The position numbers and the translations under genes are program-made. A stretch of DNA of 64,000 nucleotides from Syncephalis plumigaleata. Taxonomy: Eukaryota > Zoopagomycota > Zoopagomycetes > Zoopagales > Piptocephalidaceae. The notes beneath the pieces are model-generated. The model did no database searches. It was not told where the DNA came from and saw only the letters and a list, made by a program, of their open reading frames with translations. The stretch lies in contig JAIXMF010000023.1 in assembly GCA_025201365.1 (NCBI GenBank), forward strand, positions 124,001 through 188,000, read 5' to 3'. Below are positions 26,143 through 36,668 of the stretch, in pieces; the first letter of the stretch is position 1, and every line of letters starts with the position of its first letter.

Positions 26143-27345
26143 TCAATGGTTAAACTATAGTAGTCTTTTTTATACATTACATTTAGTCAGGGGAGAGTCG
26201 TGCTGTGTAGTCAGCATGTCAACTTACAGCCTATTCGTCATCATCGCGTGTAAATAATCGGGTATCATATTGTAATCAATGGGTCATATACTGTCATCTA
26301 TGCATTAACTTACGGGCTATTATGGTAATTGTAGATTAATAAGATGTCACGTTAACATTAGAACTTTATCATTTTAATCTACACGCTTACTTACCATCTT
26401 ACATGATCATAAATAGATCGAATGCCATAGTAATCAGGTTAGTACGCCGTGTATTGAATCATAAGAGGAAACATGCTAACTTACAACCTATTACGTATGA
26501 CAATAGATGAGTCGTATACATACATCATGTTACAATTAGCAAGCTATATGTTATATTCGGATGATTCACTTACAATCTATGAATGATGTATCGAGTTGAT
26601 GATCCATTTTAGTAAAGGTAAATATTTACTCTATTCTGCAGGTTAACTTACAGGCTACCATGCATAATGATTACACATGGATCGTATGTGTGTGCGACAT
26701 TGTATAAATTAGTACGGGTGATATCATCGATGCACTCACTTACCTAATGTCATTTACAAGCATGCATGGATTGAGCGCCATTTTTTTTGCAATTAGTCTA
26801 TGAATGCGTTGCAATTGTAATGGCAACTTACAGGCTATGGGTATGATTACACGTAGACAAGATGTTACATGGCAATTAGCGGTGTTTTACACGTTACATT
26901 TGACGCGTTGACTTACGGGCTATAATGTGTACGCGTGTATGATGGGATGACATTATCATTAGCATATGTGTAGTACAGCTAGTAATGTGACTTACAATTG
27001 CTTATGAAATAGATATTTAGAACGTTGATTCGATTATCATTAGCATAGGATATGTTGCATCGACAGACTAACTTACGAGTTGCTATTAACAAAATTATTT
27101 GTAAATAAAGTATGCGTTATAATGTGATTAGCATAGCAAATGATAGTTTAACAATATGAGCTTACATTCCTCTGACGCTATTGAGCAATAGAATCAAATG
27201 GTAAAACATTACGATTAATTCACGAATAGAGCGATAAAGCTAGTAGAAACATACCACGACGCTCCAATTTGGGATGCGCATCAACCGTGCTTAGACTGGC
27301 CACGATGGCGAGGATGGTAAAAGCGGTAACGACAGAGAACTTCAT
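26143..27345 (-). CDS. Micro-exon gene for a secreted prepropeptide (single-codon exons)
   Basis: I do not recognise a homologue. Minus-strand start 27343-27345. Exon 1 (27255-27345, 91 nt) codes a signal peptide (MKFSVVTAFTILAIVASLS, then TVDA) and HPKLERR. Then come exons 27166-27177 (12 nt), 27077-27082 (6), 26996-27000 (5), and 3-nt exons 26917-26919, 26832-26834, 26652-26654, 26574-26576, 26485-26487, 26395-26397, 26314-26316 and 26228-26230. The last exon is 26143-26154 (F-N-H-stop). A zero-length exon sits at 26743/26744. Introns are 77, 83, 76, 76, 82, 88, 89, 75, 86, 87, 78, 83 and 73 nt. All but the first start GTAAG and all end TAG or AAG; most have CTAA(T/C) mid-intron. The first four exons total 114 nt (phase 0), so every 3-nt exon is one codon. 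The product is 49 residues; after a Kex2-like RR it is ASEESTPIPPPIVMPAFNH. Splicing is inferred, not observed. Confidence 0.72.
26743..26744 (-). other. Zero-length exon / recursive splice point
   Basis: On the minus strand the junction reads ATTAG followed at once by GTAAGTGAG. It is a full acceptor abutting a full donor with nothing between. It lies in register with the flanking micro-exons (88 and 89 nt away), in the array of 3-nt exons. This is the form of a recursive ('ratchet') splice site. Confidence 0.65.
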
Positions 27346-27820
27346 GGTGACGACGACCCAATGTGAGATATGTAGGTGAACTGAATAGAAGGGGAATATA
27401 AGATGGTTGCAAGTACCAACAAGGGCAACAAAAAGGAATACTGACTACTGAACGGAGAAAAGAGTGGATGTAAAGGTGGCAACTCGAGACATCAAGCTCG
27501 GTTTATTTATGCATGGCATGATAACAGGTTGGTATGCAGGACAAGACAACAATGCCACGGTGAACAACCGGTTACATTTTGTCTGTATGGTATTTCCATA
27601 TATAAACATTGCCTTTGATTTGATGTACATCGGCTATACTAGGCTAACGCGGTAGCATGCGTGTTGATACTGTGCAATAGTAGTAGATCCGCTGGTTGCC
27701 TCCTCATGTAGTAGGGCTATTCCAGTCGACTCAATGGTTGTAACATCCAATGAATGGTATTGCAATGCATTCGACATTCATGCACCAATACTATTATTAT
27801 TCAAATACAAGCATAATAGT
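27346..27820. promoter_or_regulatory. Upstream region of the micro-exon gene
   Basis: A TATA-like CTTATATTCC on the minus strand at 27394-27403 is about 50 bp upstream of the start codon. The rest, to the end of the zinc-knuckle gene, shows no supported gene; an open frame at 27464-27655 (+) has no features. Confidence 0.35.
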
Positions 27821-28516
27821 TTATTTATTAGCAAAAGTAGGACATGTCGCACTAGTATGTCCATCCTTGGAGCATATATAACAGTGCATCGAGGCGTGTG
27901 TCCAGACTAGTTTCGTCGGTGCAAATTGATTCGGAAAGGTAATCTTCTTTGGTAGGATATCCGCGACGTTCGGAGATCTACTTAGATCGTAAAAGGCAAA
28001 CGCGTAGGATTCAAGCCAGTCCGTCATGGGATAGTAGACCAGGCGTAAATCCGCCAAATGACCATACTTCAACAGTTCCTCCTCGAGAACACAGGCAAGT
28101 TCTCGTTCCGGTGCGCATGGCACGTTCAATATCGTCACCATGAGTACATTCTCGTATGGACGCATGGTCAAGGACATGGGTACTTTGCATCCTTTATACG
28201 TGAATCCCTCCTCGACTATTCCCGACAGGCGGACACCCTCCTTCATCAACAATTCGTAACATCCGACACCATCGCTCTTTCGTAGAGAGTAGGCGGAGTC
28301 TTTGTATTTCGCGTAGAGCGCCTCCAGTATCGCTACTTCGTCCGACTCAATAGTATTGAAACTTAACCAAATGGAATTCGGGAATCGAGACGCGGGTCTT
28401 TCGTCGAACGTAAACGTCGGGCTAAGCGAGGATAGAACACTTTTCGTCCTACGTGGTGGAATATTTCTGGAGGAGAATAGCGAGGTTGAGCCAGGTTCAG
28501 TTTTACGAGGAGACAT
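27821..28516 (-). CDS. CCHC zinc-knuckle protein, LINE ORF1/gag-like
   Basis: A single intronless, intact 231-residue frame with ATG 28514-28516. The last 20 residues hold one zinc knuckle, CYICSKDGHTSATCP (C-x2-C-x4-H-x4-C). Before it lies a globular region with VWTHASMHCYICS, and the N-terminus is basic and Ser-rich (MSPRKTEPGSTS). Early-diverging fungi carry many non-LTR element ORF1 proteins with this plan: RNA-binding domain, a W-x-x-x near the knuckle, then CCHC. No reverse transcriptase follows downstream (27346-27820) and no poly-A tail or target repeat was found. It is therefore a solo ORF, either a remnant or a host-adopted copy. Lack of introns contrasts with nearly all neighbours. 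Confidence 0.6.
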   Translation of the reverse strand: MSPRKTEPGSTSLFSSRNIPPRRTKSVLSSLSPTFTFDERPASRFPNSIWLSFNTIESDEVAILEALYAKYKDSAYSLRKSDGVGCYELLMKEGVRLSGIVEEGFTYKGCKVPMSLTMRPYENVLMVTILNVPCAPERELACVLEEELLKYGHLADLRLVYYPMTDWLESYAFAFYDLSRSPNVADILPKKITFPNQFAPTKLVWTHASMHCYICSKDGHTSATCPTFANK

Positions 28517-28885
28517 TAGACCGAATTACAAAAAGAATAGAACGAACTAAAGGAAAGGTACTAGTGTAAATTTAGAGAGCATGAAGACACGTTGTCTTTA
28601 TTTTTATTCATATTCATTATTGATGGCATCCATCGTACTACCGTAAGTTGACATTACAATCGTCATATGATATTATCAATGATGCGCTAACCTCATATGT
28701 CAGTAAGGACATATTCAAAATAAGATTAATATTAAATCTATCATCAACACACACACACACACACACACATCTATTACATTTCTATATTATCGTTTTTTCC
28801 TCGTCTTACTGATCACGTAGTTACGCGTGGTGCATTACTATTATTGCTATTGTTACTAGCTATTGCTGCTGTTTTATTATTCATC
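28517..28885. other. Intergenic with CA microsatellite
   Basis: Spacer between divergent genes; CA run at 28747-28768. No gene seen. Confidence 0.5.
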
Positions 28886-30092
28886 ATGTCAACGGCTGAT
28901 GCACGCACTATATTGAAGCGTGCACGATTAGCCCGTGAACAACAGAAACGAGAGAGTGGCGACAAGGATGCAGGACAGGGTAGCGGTAGTGCTAATAATG
29001 CTACAGCATCGCTATTCAATCACCGTTAGCTCGTTATGATGCACAAGGCAATCTACACTGTGCCATTTGTAAAGTAATGATAAAGTCAACTCAATTCTGG
29101 TCAGTTCATTTAGGCTCAGATACTCACCAGGAAACACTGGAACGTTTGCGTCAACTTAAACGGGCTGCCGTAACAAGACTGTGGAACGTGCACCTGAAAG
29201 TGATGAATCAGCGGTTAAGACGAAGAAACTGAAAACAACTAGTAATGAGTTTGCTGCGCCACCACCGCTACGACACCGAAAGACAAGCGATAGCGAGCAT
29301 AGTGAATCGGTGACAACAACCACGATAGAAGCGAGTAAAGTGACAAAACGTAAACATAGCAATGATGATGCAATGGAAACGACTATTGTAGCGACCTCCA
29401 CTGAATCTAGGAATAGCGGCAACGATGACACACTAGATACAACTGTATCCATGAATGAATCGACATTACCCGCTGGCTTCTTTGATTCTCCCTCTGTGAA
29501 TACCACCACGACAGTCAATGACAATACTACTACTGATACTGATACTGCTAGTAGTAATACACAACATCTACCCAAGGGTTTCTTCGATGATGCTAATCAA
29601 GAGACTAAAGTAAGACGTGAATTAGGTATAGAATCGACTAAACCGCCATCTGTATCAGAAGAGACTATGGATATGGAATGGAAACGATTCCAAGAAGCGT
29701 TAGGTGAAGATGTGATCAGCACAGATAATGTAAAATCCACAGCTACTATTACAGCTACTGCTACCACTGCAATTACGAGTGATCATGTTGAACAACAGGA
29801 AGACGACAACAATGACAACAACGAAGAGAGCACATTAGATGATGATCTTGATCCATTGGCACTTTTACAAAGACGATGGGAAGCAGAGGAGGAGGAGATG
29901 CAAGACTGGCGAATACGTCTTGATCAGTTACAAGCACGCGCTGCCGAGACACGATCACAACTAGCGGCTAATCGTAAACAAGATGAACAGGAAGAGCAAG
30001 AACAAGATGAAGAGCAAGAGGATGATAGTGACAATGATGATATTGATTTAGATGATTTATTATTAGATTGGAGAACACAGCAATTAAGCTAA
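28886..30092 (+). CDS. ZNF830-like nuclear zinc-finger protein
   Basis: ZNF830 (CCDC16) family proteins are nuclear C2H2 factors tied to splicing and early development. ATG 28886 (MSTADARTILKRARLAREQQ). The finger is CAICKVMIKSTQFWSVHLGSDTH (C-x2-C-x12-H-x5-H), here given only by its residues at 29063-29131; it is preceded by PLARYDAQGNLH. Two family-typical GFFD motifs follow, LPAGFFDSPS and LPKGFFDDANQETKVR, then a coiled coil (about 29880-29975) and an acidic C-terminus ending LLLDWRTQQLS. Two one-base losses (near 29018 and 29172) split the finger region from both ends. No intron is needed. The many Thr/Asp repeats in the middle are extra. Confidence 0.78.
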
Positions 30093-30203
30093 GAAAGAAA
30101 AGAAAAGTAAACATAATAAAGAAATGCTATAATAGCAAATGCTAGTCATTCAATATGAACTGCTACTACTACTACTACTACTACTACTACTATAAGTATA
30201 GTG

Positions 30204-33200
30204 TTAGGATCGATGATGATAAGAGCGATGTGATCCATAATGGTTACTACCGCTATTACTACCACTATGATAATGATGACGATGATGACGGTAACTACTT
30301 CCACTATTATTGTTTGTACTATGATTACTACTACTACTACTGCCTCTACCACGATGTGATGATGATGCACCTCCTCCATATCGATGTTGATTAGATGTTG
30401 ATGCTGTCGAATAGCTAGTGTCATCTTCATAGTTGTACGTTGATGATCTATAATCATTCAATGGTGCTTGTGATGCATTGTAATGAGGATATGATGTGTT
30501 GCTGGTAGATTGATGTTGTTGTCCCTCATCTTCTGTAGGATAATAATGACTATTATAGCTTGCAGTATTGCTACCATTAGTTGCTGTTGATGTCATAGGA
30601 GCATTATTACTGCCACTACTAGTTGAATAATGACTCGTAGTTGTCGGTTGATAATTGTAATCTGGATTGTAGCTGGTTGTCGTATAGTCATTTGATTTGT
30701 TGTAATTCCAGTTATTCGATTTGATGAAATATCAATGACAGATGATGGTGCAGTTGGAGGAGCAGTTGCAGATTGATTTTGAATAGCACTCTGTAATACT
30801 TGTAGTAGGCAGGTGACAATCCATTATGTAATGCGGTACTAGCAATAGATTGACCAGTATTGGTATTGGTATTGGTATTGGTGTTGGTGGCATAACAGGT
30901 GGATTAGCTGTTGTTGTTGCTGCTGTTGTCGACATCATACCATTATTTAATAGAGATGAAGTAGCAGTAGTAGTAGCAGTAGCAGTAGAAGCGGGATAAT
31001 TTAGTTGAGCCAATAATTGAGCCACTGATGTATTAGGTGATAATAGACCATTTGTGCCTAAATTGCCATTATTACTACTATCAGCAGTAGCGGTAGCAGT
31101 AACAGCAGCAGCAGTGTTTGCTGTATTCTTTGTCATAATAGATAATGATGACGATGTTGATGGTAGCGGTGGTGGAAGTGGCGGTGTAGTGGATCTAGGT
31201 TTACGTTGACGATGACCGCTTTGTTTATGATATGATGTAGCGGTAGATGATGATGATGACGATGCTGCTGCTGCTGTTGTTGATTTAGGCTGATTCCATA
31301 CAATAACTCCTAACAAGTAGTGCTTGTTACTCGATGCTGTATCAGGTCGATAGTCGAGTAGATTCATGAACGAGGGAAGTACCGCCTGTGTAGTGGATAT
31401 CGGTACAATGTACATGTCCTTCACCGATGATAGTGTATATCCTACCACGCCATAACGATGACGCGTGTTGAAATAGGACCACAGGGTTTGATAGGCACTG
31501 GCGTGTTCTTTAGCGTGTGGTGGGTTAAATCGTACAAGCAATAATTGTTTACTTGTAGATGATTGTATAATCTGACGTAGATAGTCATCGGTACGACCAA
31601 CATGTATACGTCCATCCACGGATAGAGCAGTAGGTAGTAGGTTATCCCATGCTACGCGATCAAGCTGCGATTGACCCGCTACTTGTGAGGCAGTACACTG
31701 TAGATCTGCTACATCTGGCATGAAGAGTCTACCCTGCCAGATGGTAGGCAATACTTTGCCATTCTGACTTTTACCTAACAGCACAGAGGAAGTACTAGAT
31801 AACGACGAGAGGGCAGGAGAGGTAGCATCAACATCGTTATCAGCATCAATATGAGCAATAGCATCATCATCAATATCATGATCGTAAGGAGATGGAGAAA
31901 GCGAGTAGTCACGTGTCATATCATCGATCGTATCCATTGCAGTAGTAGAAGTAGCAGTAGCAGTAGCAGTAGAAGCAGTAGAAGCAGCAGTTGAATAGTT
32001 CAACGATACCGGCTCAAGATCATAATCCGCATAGGATCATGATTCTCTAAAGGTGGTGCCTCTTTACTATTACCACTACTACGATTACCACCACCACCAC
32101 CACTGGAATACGAAGTAGACTTAACCTGACGACGAGAATCAACATGAAATAAAGTATCATTATTATTGGTATTGTGATTATTATTATTTAATAAAGTAGA
32201 TGCATGGTTAGTATCTCTCGCTTTATCCTCATCTTCATCTTCTTGTGGAAGACTAGCCATGAAATCATCAGGTAATTCTAAGTGATCCACATTAAAATCG
32301 GCCAATGGAGATATGGGCGTGATATAGTGTTATCACTAGTACTAATAGCAGCAGTAGCAGTAGTAGCAGCAGTAGTAGTAGCAATAGGTTTTGTGACATA
32401 AATACTATCTATGGTGGGACTTTTTACGTCTAATGACGAAGATCCAGCTACACTTGCTGATGTCGTATCTGATTCGTTTTTACTAGTCTTCGACGAATCT
32501 AACGCTTCAAATCGATCAAATACCTTATCAAATTTCGATAATGGATCGTTATTATCGTGTTGATCCATACGCTTTCGATCTGATTCGGCAAATGTAGCGG
32601 TAATCGGTGTTGTAGCCATGGAGGAAGTGGCCGATTCACTGGCACGTCGACTAACAGAAGAGGAGGAGGAAGAAGTCGTTGCTGTTGTTGTTTTACGTGT
32701 GCCACTACTGCTGTTATTGCTACCGGTTATTCGACGGGTATCGTCATCAGCCGATGGACGTGTATCACCCAGCATCACCTCGCCCTTGTGCGTCTTCTTG
32801 ACATAAGCGGATAGATCGATATCTTCAATGACCGAGTCACGAATGCCTTGTTCACGTACATCCTGCGCTAAATTACGCAATTCCTCATTGGCCATATCTT
32901 CATTGGACATGCGCACTAGCACTGATGAAGTAACCTGACCGGACAGCACACCGAATCGTAATGAATCGTTCTTTTTATCATTTAAACCAAATATAAGACT
33001 ACGGAATTTACTCTTATACTCCTGACCACACTTTGGTCCATTGGATCTATCGGATCTATCGGCCAAATAGTCGAATAGGCCTCTTCTATTCCTCTGCATG
33101 GCGCGTAGATCTTCATCCGTAACAGCCGATGGATCGTCTTGCCTTTCTCGCCCGCTTCTTGTAGATATTCTTTAGTGCATCCGTCAATTTATTGACTACC

Positions 33201-34699
33201 ATACGACGTAATGGATCTGGCTAGATGGAGTGCTAGCACTATGCTTACGCTGATGTTGACTGCTCGTTGATACACTCGTGTCGATACGTGGCGGTTTAAC
33301 TTGTTTCAATCGACCAGTTCGAGATGGTAATGTCTTTTGTGATGTCGATAGTTGTTGTTGTTGCTGTTCAACTCATTATCGCTTTCATCTTCATCATCAG
33401 TGTCGTCGTCATCATCTCATTGTCAACGTCCATTGTCGTATCATTCTCTTCTCGATAGTCCTCGTCATCAGCACTCTTTGGATAATTACGAATCTTCTTG
33501 CTTATTCGTTGTTTACCGGTAGTTGCAGTGGGATTGACACGATGAGTAGCTTGCTTCTTGGTGACACTCTGTTCTTCCATATCCTGTTGGGATAGACGAC
33601 GTCTACGATGTGATGTTGATGTTGATATGGTTGCTGGATCGTTGATGGAATGTTTACGCGATGGAAATTGTACGCCACTAGCCTTGAGTTGAATCACCTC
33701 TGGACTATGCTCGCAAGTAGCACTACAGAATGTAGTCCAGCCATCTATCTCATTATTGCATGATGGTCGAGCACATTTATTATCCTATGATATTGTTAGC
33801 GATATTGTATTATAGAATCAATAAAGTTACTCTGTTTACTACTTACAGATGATGATATGACGATGTATCTGTATCCATTATAGTATTGTCATTATTGTTG
33901 TTAGCCGGTGTTGTTGCATCATTTGGTTTCCCCTTTTTAGATATAAATGCAGCTATAATCGTATATATATATATATATCATTAGTATCACTATTGATCTG
34001 GATCAAGTATAATAATAGCTTACGTTTCATGGCACCTTTACTCGATATTCCACTAACACCAGGTAAGGTAGATATACACACTGGACAATAATAAGTGCTA
34101 ATCTTTGCCACTTTACTCTTGGTAAGTCCCACACATTTAGCATGATACCTATTGTAAACATACAAATTGATTAATAACTAGATAGCTAGATAGATAGATA
34201 GATTATTGACTTACCATTCGGAACAACCGTCGCAATTAATCATTACTGTACCATCATCAGGTTTACGACATAGACAGTAGACTTTATTGTCATCCTCGTC
34301 CTCATCCTCGTCGTCCTCATCCATCTGATCTTCCTCGTCATCATTCTCCTCCTCCACCTCCTTCGGCTGCTCCTTATCCTCGTCGTCTACTTGTTCATCT
34401 TGCGTTTCTGCAACGATCTGTTTGGTATTGATTGCCTCGATATACTGCATAGTAGGTTTACGTACTCGTCCACTGCGTCTGATTGTACCCGTTTCTAGCG
34501 TAGGCTGTGATCTATTGTCGTTCATCGTTTCCCTTAACGTGGTCGAGTTTGTCTCGTCAAGTGGCACGGTTGACGAATCTACTGATAGTGCGTTCTCCTG
34601 AATATCGACTGCTTCACCTTTAGTATCGGTGTTGATCGGTGACATGGTAGTGTCGTCGTTTGTTGCTGTGATCGGTGGTTGATCAGCAGTGTCTGACAT
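30204..34699 (-). CDS. Bye1-like transcription factor: PHD, TFIIS central and SPOC domains
   Basis: Bye1/PHF3/DIDO proteins ride RNA polymerase II on active chromatin. Start 34697-34699 (MSDTADQPPITATN); an acidic stretch precedes the PHD finger (VYCLCRKPDDGTVMINCDGC, intron, then YHAKCVGLTKSKVAK and YYCPVC). A second Cys cluster (CARPSCNNEIDGWTTFCS) follows, typical of the family. The TFIIS-like domain spans about 32850-33200 (MVVNKLTDALK; DLRAMQRNRRGLFDYL; FGLNDKKN). SPOC lies at about 31290-31790 (TIWQGRLFMPDVADL; YGVVGYTLSSVKDMYI). The tail is low-complexity Ser/Thr/Asn/His. Single-base shifts occur near 33160, 33146, 32306 and 32031 in conserved sequence, and two or more in the simple-sequence tail, so the last 200 codons are approximate. 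Domain order fits Bye1 exactly. Confidence 0.82.
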
Positions 34700-35140
34700 A
34701 TTGTCTGTCAACAACGATAATATTGCTAAAGCCACTAGTATGGCTAATAATAGCGTGTTAGTTCCTAGTCAACTATAATGAGTTACTGAAGAAAGTGGAA
34801 AAAAACTCGGAAAGCAAAACAACAAATGTAATCATACGTTGTGTGTGTGTATGCTTAAAAACCACCATCAATACAGTGTTTTTCCATCCAATTTGCGCAT
34901 TTATCCTTTAACTTTTGCAGTTTATTAATAAATAGATTAACACAATTGTTAACATTATTATCACCATAGAAATGCCAATTAACACAGCATGATAATAATA
35001 ACAATTCAGTATTAGTAATGGATCATTTATTGATAGCGATAACTATCATCATCAATTCTATAAGGTAAACGATACAAGTGTACTAGTATAGTTGGATATT
35101 GCCATGTCATGTAATTACAAGTAGCTATTGATTATCGTAT
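34700..35140. other. Spacer with a minus-strand CANW gene fragment
   Basis: From about 34862 to 34995 the minus strand codes a short 3' exon-like piece: DNNVNNCVNLFINKLQK, then LKDKCANWMEKHCIDGGF and a stop. It matches pieces at 36706-36830 (-), 35387-35410 (+), 39334-39361 (+) and 24049-24077 (-). No start codon or upstream exon was identified for it. Confidence 0.5.
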
Positions 35141-35434
35141 ATGGAATCGGGATATGGCAGCATGTCTGAATTTTATTCAGATTATTCACAGTCTCGCAAT
35201 GGAAGTCGTATTCCAACACAATTCAACGAGGTGCCGTTCCTTCTAAGCGTTCAAGACAAGGAGGACAAGGACAACGGGGGTCCAAACAACAAAAACAAAT
35301 TAACCCGGTGGTTATCGCCAATATTCCGCTTAAAAATACGTAAGTGTTAATATTATATTATTTATTCGTAACAACAAATGGCTAACTGCGCAAATTGGAT
35401 GGAAAAAGCCTGTAGATGCAAATCAGTTTGAATG
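35141..35434 (+). pseudogene. Short gene or fragment with ESGYGSMSE and CANW motifs
   Basis: ATG 35141 opens 66 codons: MESGYGSMSEFYSDYSQSRN, then a segment with NEVPFLLSVQDKEDK, ending at a good GTAAGT donor (35341). About 45 bases later the plus strand codes NCANWMEKACRCKSV and a stop (about 35384-35434). No AG acceptor lies at the obvious join, so this may be a decayed copy. The same two blocks recur at 39112-39365. Function is unknown; there is no signal peptide. Confidence 0.45.
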
Positions 35435-35596
35435 TGTGCGTATGCTTGATATCGCCATTTTTATAGTCATCACAATTACGCAAGAATAGGCCCAATCTTT
35501 TATTGGATAATGACAAGTTATTATTATGCGTGTATATGTTTTATTAGATAATTAATAAGGGGAATGCTACGGAAGAGAATACAGTATATGCGTTGT

Positions 35597-36668
35597 TTAT
35601 CGTTTACCAATGCAAACAAAATAGCTTTCGGCCGAGTCTTTTCTTGATGCCATCGGTTTTTCTATGTGTACTTTACGGAACAGAGTGCGTAATTCTTGGC
35701 GGAATGTTTGATCGCCACCATCCATGAATATCTAGAAACGGTGGATTAGTGACATTCCACGGTGATACAGTCAGTGTGTGTTAGCTACTTGCCTTGCATA
35801 CAAATATGCCTCCTTCTTTCAAGTATGTTTGTGCAAATATTAGTGCAGTCTCACACAATTCCTAGTCATTATATTCGTTAATATCGATGACAATGTATAA
35901 ACAGATGGTGCATCTAACGCGATGAGAACCTACCATAGATCTAGCCTGGTCAACTGTTCGAATACCTAGTAATAATAATGATATAGAGTGAGTGATAGCT
36001 GCTTGAATATGTGTATCTACTACTATACCTGAAAGTGATGGTGCCATATCGGATAGTACAACGTCCACTGGCTTATTATCAAGCAATTGAACTATTTTAC
36101 TTTGTATCTCGTCCACTCTAAAATCACCTTGAATGAAGTGAACATTCGCTAGCGGTGACATTGCCAATAGATCCACCGCTACCACCAGTCCATTATCGGT
36201 TAAGCTTGCATCGGATTCTTGTCCCGTTACAGATGCTACACCTTTAGTTACTTTCAAGTCACGCGAAGTGCCTGGCTTCACCGAATTGCGTAGGATTAAC
36301 TCGGCTGCCACTTGGCTCCAACCGCCTGGATTAGAGCCGCAGTCAATGCAACGAGCACCTGGCACTAGAAAACGATGCTTATCATTCATGGCCAGTAATT
36401 TATACGCACTCCTAGTTCGATAGCCATCCATACGTGCATTTTTCGCGTAAATATCGTCTCGTTGTCGTTGTAGCCATCGTTGTGAAGATCCCGACTTTTG
36501 TGCATTAACCACAGGAGTAGTGGACACTCGATGAATCTGGTTATAGCTACCTGTATTGCTGTTGTTAAGTGTAAAACTACGTGTTGCTGAGAATACTGGC
36601 CATACTGTTCGTACGGTAGTAATGCTCTGATTAGTCGACCAGCGTAGTTTATAGCGTAACATACTCAT
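35597..36668 (-). CDS. MRM2: Mitochondrial 21S/16S rRNA 2'-O-methyltransferase (FtsJ/RrmJ family)
   Basis: Methylates a ribose in the peptidyl-transferase region of mitochondrial large rRNA. Start 36666-36668; the N-terminus (MSMLRYKLRWSTNQ) is basic and fits a mitochondrial presequence. The FtsJ fold is clear: RTRSAYKLLAMNDKH, ARCIDCGSNPGGWSQVAAEL (SAM motif I), VHFIQGDFR and VDVVLSDMAPSLSG. After introns come IRTVDQARSM, ELCETALIFAQTYLKEGG, VCKIFMDGGDQTFRQELR and SAESYFVCIGKR with the stop at 35597-35599. The catalytic K-D-K-E tetrad is present. The last intron (35732-35792) begins GCAAGT: TGC-AAG must join ATA-TTC, so this is a second GC-AG intron in the window. Confidence 0.93.

Noticed and set aside
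26143-27345. Micro-exon region as a tandem repeat or satellite with a periodic CTTAC
   Set aside because: Units of 73-101 bp share only splice-site and branch motifs. Sequence between them is unrelated, and coding phase is kept.
27464-27655. Plus-strand frame upstream of the micro-exon gene
   Set aside because: Starts within the probable promoter and has no domain.
30155-30457. Tyr-rich and Val/Ile-rich frames over the Bye1 tail
   Set aside because: Translations of a (TAC)n-type simple repeat in other frames of the Bye1-like gene.
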